This document shows positions 36,909-46,848 of a DNA stretch of 64,000 bases, one piece after another. Source of the DNA: Bacillus salacetis (GTDB lineage Bacteria; Bacillota; Bacilli; Bacillales; Bacillaceae_B); assembly GCF_003581585.1 (NCBI RefSeq), contig NZ_QXIR01000009.1:1-64000 (forward strand), in the 5' to 3' direction. The notes under the pieces were generated by a model, which saw only the letters and a list, made by a program, of their open reading frames with translations, was not told the DNA's origin and made no database searches. Both the position numbers and the translations under genes were made by a program. The number at the start of each line of letters is the position of its first letter. Position 1 is the first letter of the stretch.

Positions 36909-37490
36909 TTTGAAAAACCTCCAACCATTTCACCATTCTAATTTTTGTATAGATATTGGAATACTATGTAAGTATAGTATTTTAAAAGAAATATAAAACG
37001 CTTACAGCAATATTTTATCACTCTAAAAGTAAGAGATAAAGCATTTGTGACAAAATCTTTAAAATTTCGCCATCTTTTGAGGCGGCAAAATATTATGGAA
37101 TATTATGCCCAATCTGTTATTGTCATCTAAATTTTTGATTATTCTGAAATAGTAAAAATAAATTCCGACTCTCTTTTTCAAGCTTTCTGTTTTTCATCTT
37201 TACCATTTTTCATAAACCATCTTACTACTGTTACCTAAAAAAACCAAATATTTTTTTTGATTTTATACACTTTTTTGTCTACTTTTCCAAACCATATCCT
37301 AATCTTGAATAGCAAAAGTTTTTTTTCTTCATATTTAATAGCTCCCTTCTTTGAATTGAATTCTTTTCTTACTTATTTTCTTATCCCCTGTAAGCCCTTC
37401 CTCAAACATGTGAGGCAGCCATGAACCCCTGGGCGGATGAGTGCATACACTAAACAAATAATACTGCGGTTACATTAAAGAGGTGAGACT
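36909..37490. other. AT-rich upstream region of odhA and the Hsp20-like gene
   Basis: About 580 bp of very AT-rich sequence with no gene. It holds a TATACT box on the minus strand (36971-36976) and a cre-like TGTAAGCGTTTTAT (36992-37005, minus strand; ten of twelve consensus positions), both upstream of odhA. The right half shows only T-rich runs and a GAGGTGA site for the next gene. Confidence 0.5.
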
Positions 37491-38027
37491 ATGTTTCCTT
37501 GGAACTCCTTTTTTCCATTCAATAAAAACATGAAGGATATGATGAAGAATATGAACCCTCAGGATGTCGATCAATATGTTAAGGGCGTAATGCATGAAAT
37601 GTTTCCAAAAGACTGGCAGGGCATGCAGAACCCCGGAGACTTAATGAAGAATATGGGCGGGATGATGAACGGGTTTAACGGTATGAATGGATCGAATGAA
37701 AAAGCTGGTGAATATTCCCCTGACGGCCAGGATGATCGTCAACATAATGAGAAAATCCCTGTGAATATTTTCGAATCACTTGAAAGCATTTATATACAAC
37801 TTAAAATTTCCGACGAGGAACTTGTTAAAAATATGAAGGTTTTTCACACCTCCAATCAGGCAATCCTTGAAAACATCCCCAGCTCTGGTGAAAGACAGGT
37901 CATTACCCTGCCTTCGCTTGTAAAGAAAAAGGGTTCTTCCGCACAATACAAAGAGGGGATTCTTGAGATAAAGATCCCCAAAAGCATAGATCTTCAGTTT
38001 ACAGAGATCGACGTTTCAGAAAGATAA
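37491..38027 (+). CDS. Hsp20/alpha-crystallin-like protein with Met-rich start
   Basis: The 178-residue protein has an unusual N-terminal part rich in Met, Asn and Gly (MKDMMKNMNPQD, LMKNMGGMMNGFNGMNG). From about residue 85 a degenerate small-heat-shock domain follows (IPVNIFESLESIYIQLKISDEE through GILEIKIPKS). Related proteins in bacilli include YocM and spore-associated GerT/CotM-type proteins, so a chaperone or spore-coat role is possible. GAGGTGA precedes the ATG. It is monocistronic and followed by a dispersed repeat. Confidence 0.75.
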   Translation: MFPWNSFFPFNKNMKDMMKNMNPQDVDQYVKGVMHEMFPKDWQGMQNPGDLMKNMGGMMNGFNGMNGSNEKAGEYSPDGQDDRQHNEKIPVNIFESLESIYIQLKISDEELVKNMKVFHTSNQAILENIPSSGERQVITLPSLVKKKGSSAQYKEGILEIKIPKSIDLQFTEIDVSER

Positions 38028-38049
38028 TGAAACGTCTTTTTTTTAGCTT

Positions 38050-38186
38050 TTTTTCGTAAATATCAACCGAAAAAAACCCGGTAAGCAGGAAACAAAAGAG
38101 CTTCCCGTTCTTTTTCGAGGGTAAAAACCTTTGAATACAGGAAAAAAATGCTGCCTGTGATTTTCCGAAAGCAACTTCGAAAACAG
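38050..38186 (+). repeat. Dispersed structured repeat, copy B (internally deleted)
   Basis: It begins TTTTTTCGTAAATATCAACCG and ends TTCCGAAAGCAACTTCGAAA. The blocks GGTAAGCAGGAAACAAAAGAGC, TTCTTTTTCGAGGGTAAAAACC and CCTGTGATTTTCCGAAAGC match the other copies. The segment between the left end and the AAACCCGG block is shortened by about 50 bp. Confidence 0.75.
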
Positions 38187-38460
38187 CCTATAAACATTGG
38201 GCCACAGATGGGCACATTTGATCTTGGGGCGTTAATTACCGGTTTGTACCAAAATAAAGGACCGGCAGTATAAAATCGGCCTATTCCTTTATAGATTGGG
38301 CCAATTTTTCACACCACTTGGATAGTATTGGTGTATGGAACTCCTCTTTCAGGAAGCTGCAATTTTTCTCTGCAGCATCCTTTTCAAATCCCCTGAATGA
38401 AATCCTCCATTTTGATAACAATAAGCAGAGTGAAGCATTTTGATTTTGGAGGAACTTCAA

Positions 38461-39684
38461 ATGGAGCAGAAAAAGAAATGGGACTTATTCGCGCTATCGT
38501 CTATTCCACTTGTAATGACACTGGGAAACTCTATGTTGATACCAGTTTTGCCCACTATGGAAAAAAAGCTGGGAATCAGCGGATTTCAATCAAGCATGAT
38601 CATTACTGTATACTCCCTTGTAGCCATCCTCCTGATACCGATTGCAGGATACTTGTCTGACAGGTTCGGACGAAAGAAAATCATTATACCGAGCCTTATA
38701 ATTGCCGGGATAGGCGGTGTCATTTCCGGCTGGGCTTCCTGGCAGATGAATGACGGCTACTGGATTGTCCTTCTTGGACGATTTGTACAGGGCATCGGCG
38801 CAGCTGGTGCGTTCCCTGTCGTGATCCCGACAGTAGGGGATATGTTTGAAGATGAAACGGAAGTCACTAAGGGATTGGGTTTGATTGAAACATCCAATAC
38901 GTTCGGTAAAGTTCTCAGCCCTGTTTTGGGATCCCTTCTTGCAGCTTGGATCTGGTTCATCCCGTTCTTTTCGATACCTGTTTTTTCATTGATTGCCATC
39001 GGCTTGGTCTTTCTTCTAGTTAAAGTTCCAAAGAAAGAAAAAGAAGAAGAAAAAGGCCAGACCATTAAGGAATTCACCAAAGAAATAAAGGAAATCCTCG
39101 GAAAAGAAGGCAAATGGCTATCAGCAATCTTCATTATCGGGATTGTTTCTATGTTCATTTTGTTCGGGTTTCTTTTCTTTTTATCCAATGTACTTGAACG
39201 CAAATATAATATTGATGGAGTTCTTAAAGGCCTTTACCTTGCCCTGCCTCTTCTATTTTTGTGTGCAACTTCTTTCCTTACCGGAAAATTCATCGGTAAG
39301 AAGAGGGCATTGATGAAATGGGCAATAGTGATCGGGATGCTGCTAGGGGCCGGTGCCCAGGTACCCATCTTCTTTTCCGACGGAAAGTGGATGCTCCTGA
39401 TATTCTTGTCGCTGGCCAGTATTGGCATCGGAGCTGCACTGCCTTGCCTCGATGCATTAATAACCGAGGGTATCGAGAAAGAACACCGGGGGACCATAAC
39501 TTCAATTTACAGCAGTATGCGTTTTATAGGGGTTGCAGCCGGGCCACCCGTCGTTGCTTTGCTGTCAAAAGGAGTCACCTTCATGATCTTGATCGGTATC
39601 AGCGCCGTATCAGCATTCATTGCGCTGATCCTCATCAAGCCGGAGCCTGAAGAATCTGAAGAAATGCAGCCTGAGACCACTTAA
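38461..39684 (+). CDS. MFS transporter, probable drug efflux
   Basis: The 407-residue protein has about 12 membrane spans and the DHA1-type motif A GYLSDRFGRKKIIIP in the first cytoplasmic loop. An acidic and basic central loop (PKKEKEEEKGQTIKEFTKEIKE) joins the halves, and an acidic tail ends it. GRFVQGIGAAGAFPVVIP matches motif B. It most likely expels toxic compounds with proton exchange; the substrate is not known. The ATG at 38461 lies eight bases after GGAGG, so the upstream frame start at 38440 is not used. Confidence 0.9.
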   Translation: MEQKKKWDLFALSSIPLVMTLGNSMLIPVLPTMEKKLGISGFQSSMIITVYSLVAILLIPIAGYLSDRFGRKKIIIPSLIIAGIGGVISGWASWQMNDGYWIVLLGRFVQGIGAAGAFPVVIPTVGDMFEDETEVTKGLGLIETSNTFGKVLSPVLGSLLAAWIWFIPFFSIPVFSLIAIGLVFLLVKVPKKEKEEEKGQTIKEFTKEIKEILGKEGKWLSAIFIIGIVSMFILFGFLFFLSNVLERKYNIDGVLKGLYLALPLLFLCATSFLTGKFIGKKRALMKWAIVIGMLLGAGAQVPIFFSDGKWMLLIFLSLASIGIGAALPCLDALITEGIEKEHRGTITSIYSSMRFIGVAAGPPVVALLSKGVTFMILIGISAVSAFIALILIKPEPEESEEMQPETT

Positions 39685-39698
39685 TAGAGATGATTGTA

Positions 39699-39745
39699 AA
39701 AACGTATGGGATCGTTAACTGCCGAACCCATGCGTTTTCTCTTCT
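39699..39745 (+). terminator. Terminator of MFS gene
   Basis: AAAACGTATGGG pairs with CCCATGCGTTTT (one G-U pair) and is followed by CTCTTCTTG. The U-run is weak beyond the stem. Confidence 0.7.
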
Positions 39746-39800
39746 TGATTGTTTCTTATAATCAACAAGTTCATTTTCAGCTGCCCTGTTCTCCTTAGGT

Positions 39801-39990
39801 AAGGCTGTTTTCGCCTATATTGTTGCTTTCGGAAAAATCCCAGGTGCCGGATTTTTCCCCTGTATACAAAGGTTTTACTCTCGAAAAAGAACGAGCAGCT
39901 CTTTTCTTTCCTTCTCACCGGGGGTTTCTACTACGATATACCAGGATATTAGTTGAAATTTATAGTGAATAGCAACAAAGTTTACGAAAA
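39801..39990 (-). repeat. Dispersed structured repeat, copy C
   Basis: This full-length copy is in the opposite orientation to copy A. Its minus strand begins TTTTCGTAAACTTTGTTGCT and ends AACAATATAGGCGAAAACAG. It contains a perfect internal stem GGAAAAATCC/GGATTTTTCC. It lies between the MFS gene and the trp operon terminator. Confidence 0.88.
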
Positions 39991-40031
39991 ACTCCCATGA
40001 CGGCGCTTCCCGCCGCCATGGGAGTTTTCAT
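39989..40031 (-). terminator. Terminator of trp operon
   Basis: AAAACTCCCATGGCGGCG pairs with CGCCGTCATGGGAGTTTT (one G-U-type mismatch), followed on the minus strand by U residues. The stem is GC-rich and strong. Confidence 0.92.
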
Positions 40032-40062
40032 ACAAAGAGCTAAGTAATATCAAGCCTTTTAT

Positions 40063-40854
40063 TCAGGAAACTGGTGTTTTATATCGAGCTGCTTCTGCCA
40101 ATCCCCTGATTTCATCAAGCCTTTTGTTTTTCAGATGCTGTATGATTTTACTTCCGACCACAACTCCATCCGACACAGCAAGAAACTTCCGGACGTGAAC
40201 TGGTGTTGAAATTCCGAATCCCGCAAGGACAGGTACACTGCAAATCGTTTTCAAATCGGCCAGATGATTCATTACAGGTGACTGGAAGTCTTTCACAGCC
40301 CCTGTAGTCCCATTGATCGTCACTGCATATAGAAAGCCTTCAGTTGCTTCTGCAATTTCCTTCAACCGCTTTTTCGAACTGGTCAATGAGGCAAGCTGTA
40401 CCAGGGCTATATTCTTATCCCTTATAAAAGGTGACAGTATGTCTTTATGTTCCAAAGGTAAATCAGGGATGATCAGTCCATCGACTCCTGCCTTTGAACA
40501 ATCTTCAGCAAGTGCATCCAATCCATACTGCAGGACGGGATTGAAATAGGTCATGAAAAGGAGGGGGATGCTGATTCTTTTCCTCTCGTTCTTCAGGACC
40601 TCAAGGATCCCTGAAAGCGTGGTGCCATTTTGCAGCGCCCGTTTCCCCGCTTCCTGTATGACCGGCCCGTCAGCTGCAGGGTCTGAGAAAGGAATGCCGA
40701 TTTCAATAGCGGACGCCCCTGCCTCCTCAAGAAAGCACAGCTGGTTAATGAGATTTTCAAGTCCCCCGTCGCCTGCCATGATATAAGGAATGAATATGCC
40801 CTGCCCTTTTGCTCGCAAGTTATTTAAAGATGCCTCAAGAAATTCTTTACCCAT
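40063..40854 (-). CDS. trpA: Tryptophan synthase alpha subunit
   Basis: The 263-residue TIM-barrel enzyme cleaves indole-3-glycerol phosphate to indole, which passes to TrpB. The family motif around [21 protein letters not shown] holds the catalytic Glu and Asp, and AGFGIST with GSKIIQ near the end forms the phosphate site. It is the last gene of the operon and overlaps trpB by eight bases. Downstream lies the trp terminator; the hisC-tyrA-aroE genes that follow trp in B. subtilis are absent. Confidence 0.97.
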   Translation of the reverse strand: MGKEFLEASLNNLRAKGQGIFIPYIMAGDGGLENLINQLCFLEEAGASAIEIGIPFSDPAADGPVIQEAGKRALQNGTTLSGILEVLKNERKRISIPLLFMTYFNPVLQYGLDALAEDCSKAGVDGLIIPDLPLEHKDILSPFIRDKNIALVQLASLTSSKKRLKEIAEATEGFLYAVTINGTTGAVKDFQSPVMNHLADLKTICSVPVLAGFGISTPVHVRKFLAVSDGVVVGSKIIQHLKNKRLDEIRGLAEAARYKTPVS

Positions 40855-42049
40855 GTCGATGTCCTCCTATTCTTGACTTGACTGTCTCTACATCCTTATC
40901 GCCTCTGCCAGATAAGCAGATAATGATACTCTCATCAATCTTCATTGAGGCAGCGAGCTTAACTCCATAAGCGACAGCATGAGAGGATTCCAAGGCTGGT
41001 ATTATCCCTTCTTCCACTGAAAGCAATTTAAATGCATCCAGTGCTTCTTCATCAGTGACTGCAGAATACGAGACGCGTCCGGTTTCTTTTAACAGGCTGT
41101 GTTCGGGACCGACCCCTGGATAATCCAGACCCGCTGAAATTGAATGTGCTTCCTGTATCTGTCCATCCCCATCTTGAAGGACATACATCATTGCTCCATG
41201 AAGGACACCCAATGACCCCTTTGTCATAGTGGCTGCATGTTTTGCTGTATCGACTCCTGCTCCTGCAGCCTCTACACCATACAAACTTACGTCCTCATCG
41301 TCTATGAAAGGGTAAAACATCCCCATTGCATTGCTTCCGCCGCCTACACAGGCAACAACGGCGTCCGGAAGAGTGTTTTCTTTTTGCATGAATTGTTTCC
41401 TTGTCTCACTGCCAATTATGCTTTGAAAATCCCTGACCATCTTAGGGAATGGGTGCGGACCCAGCACCGATCCTATGATGTAGTGAGTGTCCTCGACATG
41501 AGAAACCCAATAGCGCATTGCTTCGTTTACTGCATCCTTAAGTGTTGCACTGCCTTGTTTGACACTGATGACTTCCGCACCAAGGAGCTCCATCCTGAAC
41601 ACATTTAATTTCTGCCGCTGGATATCTTCCTCGCCCATAAAAATGACACAGTCAAGATTAAGCAGAGCGCATACTGTGGCAGTTGCCACCCCATGCTGTC
41701 CTGCACCTGTCTCGGCCACGATTTTCCGTTTCCCCATTCTTAATGCAAGGAGTGCCTGACCGATCGTATTATTGATTTTGTGGGCACCAGTATGGTTAAG
41801 GTCTTCCCTTTTCAAGTAAATCTTTGCCCCGCCTGCACGTTTGGTAAGATTGGCTGCTAAGTATAAAGGGGTTTCCCTGCCGATATATTCTTTGAGGTAA
41901 TACTTAAGTTCCCGCTGGAACTCCGGATCCAAAACAGCATTTTCGTAAGCTTCATTCAGCTCCGCTACTGCTCCCATCAGTGTTTCCGAGACAAATTGTC
42001 CTCCAAAACGGCCAAACAGCCCTTTTTCATCTGGTTGAGTATAGATCAT
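40847..42049 (-). CDS. trpB: Tryptophan synthase beta subunit
   Basis: The 400-residue PLP enzyme joins indole and serine. The PLP lysine lies in [15 protein letters not shown], the phosphate-binding loop is VGGGSNAMG, and [14 protein letters not shown] is the conserved COMM-domain neighbour. The start [22 protein letters not shown] follows a strong AAGGAGG site. It sits between trpF and trpA in the same transcription unit. All key residues appear intact. Confidence 0.98.
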   Translation of the reverse strand: MIYTQPDEKGLFGRFGGQFVSETLMGAVAELNEAYENAVLDPEFQRELKYYLKEYIGRETPLYLAANLTKRAGGAKIYLKREDLNHTGAHKINNTIGQALLALRMGKRKIVAETGAGQHGVATATVCALLNLDCVIFMGEEDIQRQKLNVFRMELLGAEVISVKQGSATLKDAVNEAMRYWVSHVEDTHYIIGSVLGPHPFPKMVRDFQSIIGSETRKQFMQKENTLPDAVVACVGGGSNAMGMFYPFIDDEDVSLYGVEAAGAGVDTAKHAATMTKGSLGVLHGAMMYVLQDGDGQIQEAHSISAGLDYPGVGPEHSLLKETGRVSYSAVTDEEALDAFKLLSVEEGIIPALESSHAVAYGVKLAASMKIDESIIICLSGRGDKDVETVKSRIGGHRHG

Positions 42050-42064
42050 TGCCCTTCCTCCTTC

Positions 42065-42676
42065 TTATTTTCTGATTGTTTTCACTATCCTGATAAACTC
42101 TTTTATCTTTTGCACATCTTTCATTCCGTTCACCTCGACTCCGCTCGAAACATCGACCATATATGGATTCACATCCATAATGGCATGTCTGACGTTCTCA
42201 GCATGTAACCCTCCGGCCAGGATCAATTGTTTGTTCAATGAAACTTCCTTAAGATATGACCAGTCAAATGTCGTGCCGTTTCCCCCTCTTGCTTCACCAT
42301 GGCCGCTGTCGAAGAGAATGAACCTCCCGGGGAATTCCCCGCATCCATTTAAATCTTCTTTTCCCTGAATCGAAAGTGCTTTATATGAGGGGACGGTAAG
42401 GGAGTTCATGAAATCGGCCGTCTCATCACCGTGCAGCTGTACATAATCAAGCTGTACTTGAGCCGCTATTTTTTCTATTTCTGTCCGGCACTCATTGACG
42501 AATACACCAATTTTCTTTACAGAGCTTGGAATGCTGTCACTAATCTCACGCGCGGATGCTATTGATACCTTTCTCCTGCTGTCTGCAAAAATGAACCCTA
42601 TGGCATCTGACCCGGCTTCAACAGCGGCTCTGGCATGTTCCACTGTTCTGATTCCGCATACCTTCACTTTAACCAA
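42065..42676 (-). CDS. trpF: Phosphoribosylanthranilate isomerase
   Basis: The enzyme performs the Amadori rearrangement of phosphoribosylanthranilate. VKVCGIRTVEHA with the catalytic Cys, DYVQLHGDE, ILAGGLHAENV and VDVSSGVE are present. I place the start at a TTG (42676), nine bases after AGGAGG, because the ATG at 42685 touches the ribosome site. This gives 203 residues and an eight-base overlap with trpC. It is part of the trp operon. Confidence 0.95.
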   Translation of the reverse strand: MVKVKVCGIRTVEHARAAVEAGSDAIGFIFADSRRKVSIASAREISDSIPSSVKKIGVFVNECRTEIEKIAAQVQLDYVQLHGDETADFMNSLTVPSYKALSIQGKEDLNGCGEFPGRFILFDSGHGEARGGNGTTFDWSYLKEVSLNKQLILAGGLHAENVRHAIMDVNPYMVDVSSGVEVNGMKDVQKIKEFIRIVKTIRK

Positions 42677-43463
42677 GCAAAGCATCCTCCTTGCAGACAG
42701 AAAACGATCTGATTGCTTTTCCGGCGTCCCTGCTGATCATGAGCGACTCGCCGGCAAGAATCCCTTCAGCTCCCGCCCTTGCAGCCCTGATTGCATCTTC
42801 CCTTGATTTGATCCCGCTCTCACTGATAACCACACTATTTTTACCATTCATTAAAGGAGCGAGCCTTTCGGTATTCGCCAGATCCACCTGGAATGTCTTT
42901 AGATTCCGGTTATTGATTCCAATGATTGCTGCACCAAGGGCTGCCGCTCTTTCACCTTCATCCTCATCATGTATTTCCACCAGCACCTCCAGGTCCAGTG
43001 AAACAGCATACCGGTATAACTCTTCCAGCCTTTTCTGAGTCAATGCGGCAACAATCAATAGAATGATATTTGCACCTGCATCTTTTGCTCTGTCTATCTG
43101 TATTTCATCGATAAAGAAATCCTTGCATAACAGCGGAAGATCGACCTCACGCCTCACCGCTTTAAGATCTTCTATCGACCCTTTAAAAAACCTTTGATCG
43201 GTCAGTACAGAAACGGCTGCCGCTCCTCCGTCCTCATATCGTTTTGCCTGTTGAGCGGGTTCTGCAGCTGAAGCGATCTCCCCTTTTGAAGGTGAAGCGC
43301 GTTTGATTTCTGCTATGACCCTTAGTTCTTTCGAAGAGAGCAGAGAATCAGCTAATTTATGTTTTCCTTCCCTGTAGAGGTTCGCTTGTTCATAGCCTAT
43401 CTTTTTTAATTGAGCAACCTCCTGCTTTTTCTGTTCAATGATTGTTGTCAAAATATCCGCCAT
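42669..43463 (-). CDS. trpC: Indole-3-glycerol phosphate synthase
   Basis: The 264-residue TIM-barrel enzyme closes the indole ring. VIAEIKRASPSKG carries the catalytic Glu and Lys, LLCKDFFIDE the second lysine, and VLVEIHDEDE and IGINNRNLKTF the rest of the active site. The ATG at 43463 lies one base after the trpD stop, with AGAAGG as ribosome site. The longer upstream frame overlaps trpD and was not used. Confidence 0.97.
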   Translation of the reverse strand: MADILTTIIEQKKQEVAQLKKIGYEQANLYREGKHKLADSLLSSKELRVIAEIKRASPSKGEIASAAEPAQQAKRYEDGGAAAVSVLTDQRFFKGSIEDLKAVRREVDLPLLCKDFFIDEIQIDRAKDAGANIILLIVAALTQKRLEELYRYAVSLDLEVLVEIHDEDEGERAAALGAAIIGINNRNLKTFQVDLANTERLAPLMNGKNSVVISESGIKSREDAIRAARAGAEGILAGESLMISRDAGKAIRSFSVCKEDALLG

Positions 43464-43464
43464 T

Positions 43465-44490
43465 TTACATAACCTTCTTTCTGCTTCGCTGGGAATATTC
43501 AACTGTCTGCTGCAGCTTCTCATAAGCTGCACCGCTCTGGATGGATTCTCTTGCCAATTTCACACCTTCCGCAACGGTTGTGGTCCTGCCGTTGGCAAAT
43601 AATGCGATGCCCGCGTTGAAAATCACTGTATCCAGATAAGGTCCCTCTTTTCCTTTCAGGACTTCCAAGAGGATTTCCGCATTTTTGAGCGCATCACCTC
43701 CGCGGATTGTGTCATTTGAGTAGACAGGGAGGCCTGCTTCATCAGGATGGATGATGAGTCTTGATGTCTTTCCATTTTCAAGCAGGACCAAATGATTTTC
43801 TCCAGCCAGCGAGGCCTCATCCATGTAACCCGCCCCATTCAAGACGACGGCCCTCTTCCTGCCCAATTCATTTAATACTAAAGCCATGGTACCGAGCATA
43901 TCCCGCCTGTAAATCCCTAATAATTGTGTATCTATGTTAATCGGATTTGTCAGAGGGCCGATCATATTAAAGATTGTCGGAACCTTTAATTCCCCCCTTA
44001 CTTTCATGATTTTCTTTAACCTTGTATGGACGTTGGGGGCATATAGGAAGGCGAGCCCGTTCATCTCCAGCATCTCGTTGACTTCACTGCTGGTAAAGTC
44101 CAGTCCGACCCCTAAGTGATCAAGTACATCCGAGCTCCCGGTCCTGCTCGATACACTGCGGTTGCCGTGTTTTGCAACCTTCACTCCTGCGCCGGCTAAT
44201 ACGAACGCCGTTGTGGTACTGATATTAAAGCTTTGGGAGCCATCCCCGCCTGTTCCGCAAATATCCATTACATTTTCTACAGGAGCTGCTTGAAAGTCTG
44301 CCCGTTCACGAAGGAGTTCTACAAGCCCCGTAATTTCCTTCACCGTTTCCCCTTTCATTTTCAAAGCCGTCAGGAATGAGGCGACTTCGCTTTCACTCGT
44401 CTCTTCTTGCAGGAGAAGGTTCACGGCTGCTTTCATTTCTCCTTTTTCAAATGAGGTCCCTTCAAATAATTTCTGAAGAAATTCTTTCAT
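43465..44490 (-). CDS. trpD: Anthranilate phosphoribosyltransferase
   Basis: The 341-residue enzyme transfers phosphoribose to anthranilate. The PRPP-binding DICGTGGDGSQSFNIST motif, the anthranilate site KHGNRSVSSRTGSSDVLDHLG and the second metal site GAGYMDEASL are all present. It overlaps the end of trpG by 29 bases, with AAGGAGG before its ATG, pointing to coupled translation. The length is normal. Confidence 0.97.
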   Translation of the reverse strand: MKEFLQKLFEGTSFEKGEMKAAVNLLLQEETSESEVASFLTALKMKGETVKEITGLVELLRERADFQAAPVENVMDICGTGGDGSQSFNISTTTAFVLAGAGVKVAKHGNRSVSSRTGSSDVLDHLGVGLDFTSSEVNEMLEMNGLAFLYAPNVHTRLKKIMKVRGELKVPTIFNMIGPLTNPINIDTQLLGIYRRDMLGTMALVLNELGRKRAVVLNGAGYMDEASLAGENHLVLLENGKTSRLIIHPDEAGLPVYSNDTIRGGDALKNAEILLEVLKGKEGPYLDTVIFNAGIALFANGRTTTVAEGVKLARESIQSGAAYEKLQQTVEYSQRSRKKVM

Positions 44491-45070
44491 TTCTCTCTTC
44501 CTCCTTCAAATCGATAAAGTTCTTAAGCAATTTCTTCCCAAGTTTCGTTCCAATGGACTCAGGATGAAATTGGACGCCGTAAACAGGGTACTGAAAATGC
44601 TTCATGGACATGATTTCGTTATCGTCCATTGAAACGGCACAAGTTGTAAGGACCGGGGGAAGGGAGTCTTTCCTGACTACAAGAGAGTGATACCTCATCA
44701 CTTCAACCGGCTGCGGGATATATTGAAACAATCCGGCATTATTGTGTTTGATCTGAGAGGTCTTTCCATGTTTGATCTTCCCTGCCCTGACTACTTCACC
44801 CCCAAAAGCTGCTGCGATTGCCTGGTGCCCAAGACACACTCCTAGAATTGGCGTTTTATTATAAAACTCACGTATTATTTCGATGGATATCCCTGCGTTC
44901 TCTGGCCTTCCGGGCCCAGGGGACAAGACAATGCCCGATGGATCCATTTCAAATACTTCTTCAATTGCCAGCTCATCATTACGTTTTACAAGTACTTCCT
45001 CCCCAAGCTCGGATAGATATTGATAGAGGTTATAGGTAAACGAATCATAGTTATCGATTAACAGCATCAT
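44462..45070 (-). CDS. trpG: Anthranilate synthase glutaminase subunit
   Basis: The 202-residue class I glutamine amidotransferase supplies ammonia to TrpE. The nucleophile Cys79 sits in GVCLGHQAIA, the oxyanion motif is SPGPGRPENAG, and the catalytic His and Glu are in VQFHPESIG. It overlaps trpE by four bases (ATGA) and trpD by 29. In B. subtilis the shared trpG/pabA lies in the folate operon; here a copy is built into the trp operon, so it is probably dedicated to tryptophan. Confidence 0.95.
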   Translation of the reverse strand: MMLLIDNYDSFTYNLYQYLSELGEEVLVKRNDELAIEEVFEMDPSGIVLSPGPGRPENAGISIEIIREFYNKTPILGVCLGHQAIAAAFGGEVVRAGKIKHGKTSQIKHNNAGLFQYIPQPVEVMRYHSLVVRKDSLPPVLTTCAVSMDDNEIMSMKHFQYPVYGVQFHPESIGTKLGKKLLKNFIDLKEEERNERISSEII

Positions 45071-46464
45071 TTTGCCACCTCGATCAGCGCTCTCGCTTTG
45101 TTGAGTGTTTCCTCGTATTCGGATTCAGCCTTTGAGTCGTAGACTACGCCGGCTCCTGCCTGAACATAAGCATGGCCATCCTTGATCACCATCGTCCGGA
45201 TTGCCAGTGCCAAATCGATATCTCCATTCACTGAAATGTATCCGACTGTACCGGAATACACACCTCGCTTGCAGTTTTCCAGAACGTTGATGATCTTCAT
45301 GGCTGCAATTTTCGGGGCACCGCTTACTGTGCCGGCCGGGAGACAAGCAATTACTGCATCAATGCTTGTAAGCGAAGGATCAAGGGTACCTTCCACCTCC
45401 GAAACAAGGTGCATTACGTATTTATATCTTTCAACAAGCATGTACTTTGTCAAAGATATGCTTCCTATCCCGCAGACCCTGCCAAGATCATTTCTTGCCA
45501 GGTCAACCAGCATCCTGTGTTCGGCAATTTCCTTTTCGTCATGGACCAATTCCCTCTCGAAGCCGGCATCTTCATCCTCATCACTGCCTCTTCTCCTGGT
45601 ACCGGCAATAGGATTGGAAATAACTTTCCTGCCATTCACTTTAATAAAGCTTTCGGGCGAAGTCCCCAGTACAACATAATCTTCAAAATCAATATAAAAC
45701 ATATATGGGGACGGGTTTGTCTGTCTCAGCTTTCTATATATACTGAAGGGTTCTCCTGTGTACTCTGATTTAAAACGCTGTGATAACACAACCTGAAATA
45801 TTTCACCATTGATAATTTCTTCTTTCGCCTGATTAACCATTGAGACGAATTGTTCCTGAGTCACCTGAGCTTTGAAATCAAGCTCTCCTTTATCCGATTC
45901 ATCCTGGACAGTGTCCCTCTGGCATAGCATTTCCTGCATTTCATCAAGCGCCTTTTCCGGAAGTTGATCAGCATTTCCATTGAACCCTTGCAGAACCAGC
46001 AGAATCACCTTATTCTCCAAATGATCAAAGATGATGGTTTTTTCATAAAACATTAGGTGTATATCCGGCATTTTCAATGAATTACCAGGAATGTCCCCGA
46101 TATCTTCAAAGTGGCGGATATTATCATATCCTATATAGCCTACAGCACCGCCGGAGTAGGGAAAGCCCTGCTTCATTCCTTTTGTGTCTGCAAAAAGCAT
46201 CTTCAGCCTGTCAAATGGATTTCCCACAGAAGCGGCAGAGGTCCCTGTCATATGATTCAATTCTGTTATTTGGCTGCCGTCTGCTTTAAACTCAAAAAAG
46301 GGGTTGCTTCCAAGGAAAGAATACCTTCCTGCCTTTTCATGTTTCAGGGAACTTTCCAGCAAAAACTTCTTTTGCCCGCCAAGCTTCTTAAAAACACTGA
46401 TCGGGGTCAACTCGTCTCCATTCATCTCTCTAGTGTGAACTCTAATCTGTCTCGTCTCATTCAT
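45067..46464 (-). CDS. trpE: Anthranilate synthase component I
   Basis: The 465-residue enzyme converts chorismate to anthranilate. The chorismate-binding domain includes FQVVLSQRF, NPSPYMFYIDFED, SPESFIKVNGRKVISNPIAGTRRRG, VDLARNDLGRV and LPAGTVSGAPKIAAM. Feedback inhibition by tryptophan is expected, though the SK-type effector motif is only partly visible (LLESSLKHEKAGRYSF). It is the first gene of the operon, after about 740 bases of leader with two T-boxes. A strong GAGGAGGAG site precedes the ATG. Confidence 0.97.
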   Translation of the reverse strand: MNETRQIRVHTREMNGDELTPISVFKKLGGQKKFLLESSLKHEKAGRYSFLGSNPFFEFKADGSQITELNHMTGTSAASVGNPFDRLKMLFADTKGMKQGFPYSGGAVGYIGYDNIRHFEDIGDIPGNSLKMPDIHLMFYEKTIIFDHLENKVILLVLQGFNGNADQLPEKALDEMQEMLCQRDTVQDESDKGELDFKAQVTQEQFVSMVNQAKEEIINGEIFQVVLSQRFKSEYTGEPFSIYRKLRQTNPSPYMFYIDFEDYVVLGTSPESFIKVNGRKVISNPIAGTRRRGSDEDEDAGFERELVHDEKEIAEHRMLVDLARNDLGRVCGIGSISLTKYMLVERYKYVMHLVSEVEGTLDPSLTSIDAVIACLPAGTVSGAPKIAAMKIINVLENCKRGVYSGTVGYISVNGDIDLALAIRTMVIKDGHAYVQAGAGVVYDSKAESEYEETLNKARALIEVAK

Positions 46465-46511
46465 TCTCGTCTCCTCCTCTTACTTTGGTGACAGGCACGA
46501 CCCGGTTTTTG

Positions 46512-46805
46512 TCGATTAAAAAAAGTCCCCCACAAAACAGGTATACTGTTTCATGGAGGACGATTGGAATCGCGGTGCCACCTCGCATTGAAGTTCATGA
46601 AGAACTCCCGCTTTTTCAGGTACAGGAATGCTGGTCATTCCGATACCCTATCCTTTTAACGGAGGAATCCCGGGCTGCCCTACTAAAATGTTCAGGCGGC
46701 CTCTCACAAGTCCATTCGGTACTGACCCTCGTGCCGGATTCTCATCACCGCCGGCTTTCTGTAACGATTTTGTCTATACGTACTACTCTTGTTCAAAGAT
46801 TTATG
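46512..46805 (-). promoter_or_regulatory. Proximal tryptophan T-box leader
   Basis: The conserved T-box AATGCGAGGTGGCACCGCG lies at 46571-46589 on the minus strand. The upstream Stem I has a specifier loop reading GAATGGACTTGTGAG, whose UGG codon (46712-46714) pairs with tRNA-Trp. The terminator GTCC...GGGGGAC with seven U residues lies at 46516-46563, about 50 bp before trpE. Uncharged tRNA-Trp should favour the antiterminator. Confidence 0.9.
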
Positions 46806-46848
46806 GATATGTCGTTTTTTTCCTTACGCTTAGAAACTGTATACTGGC

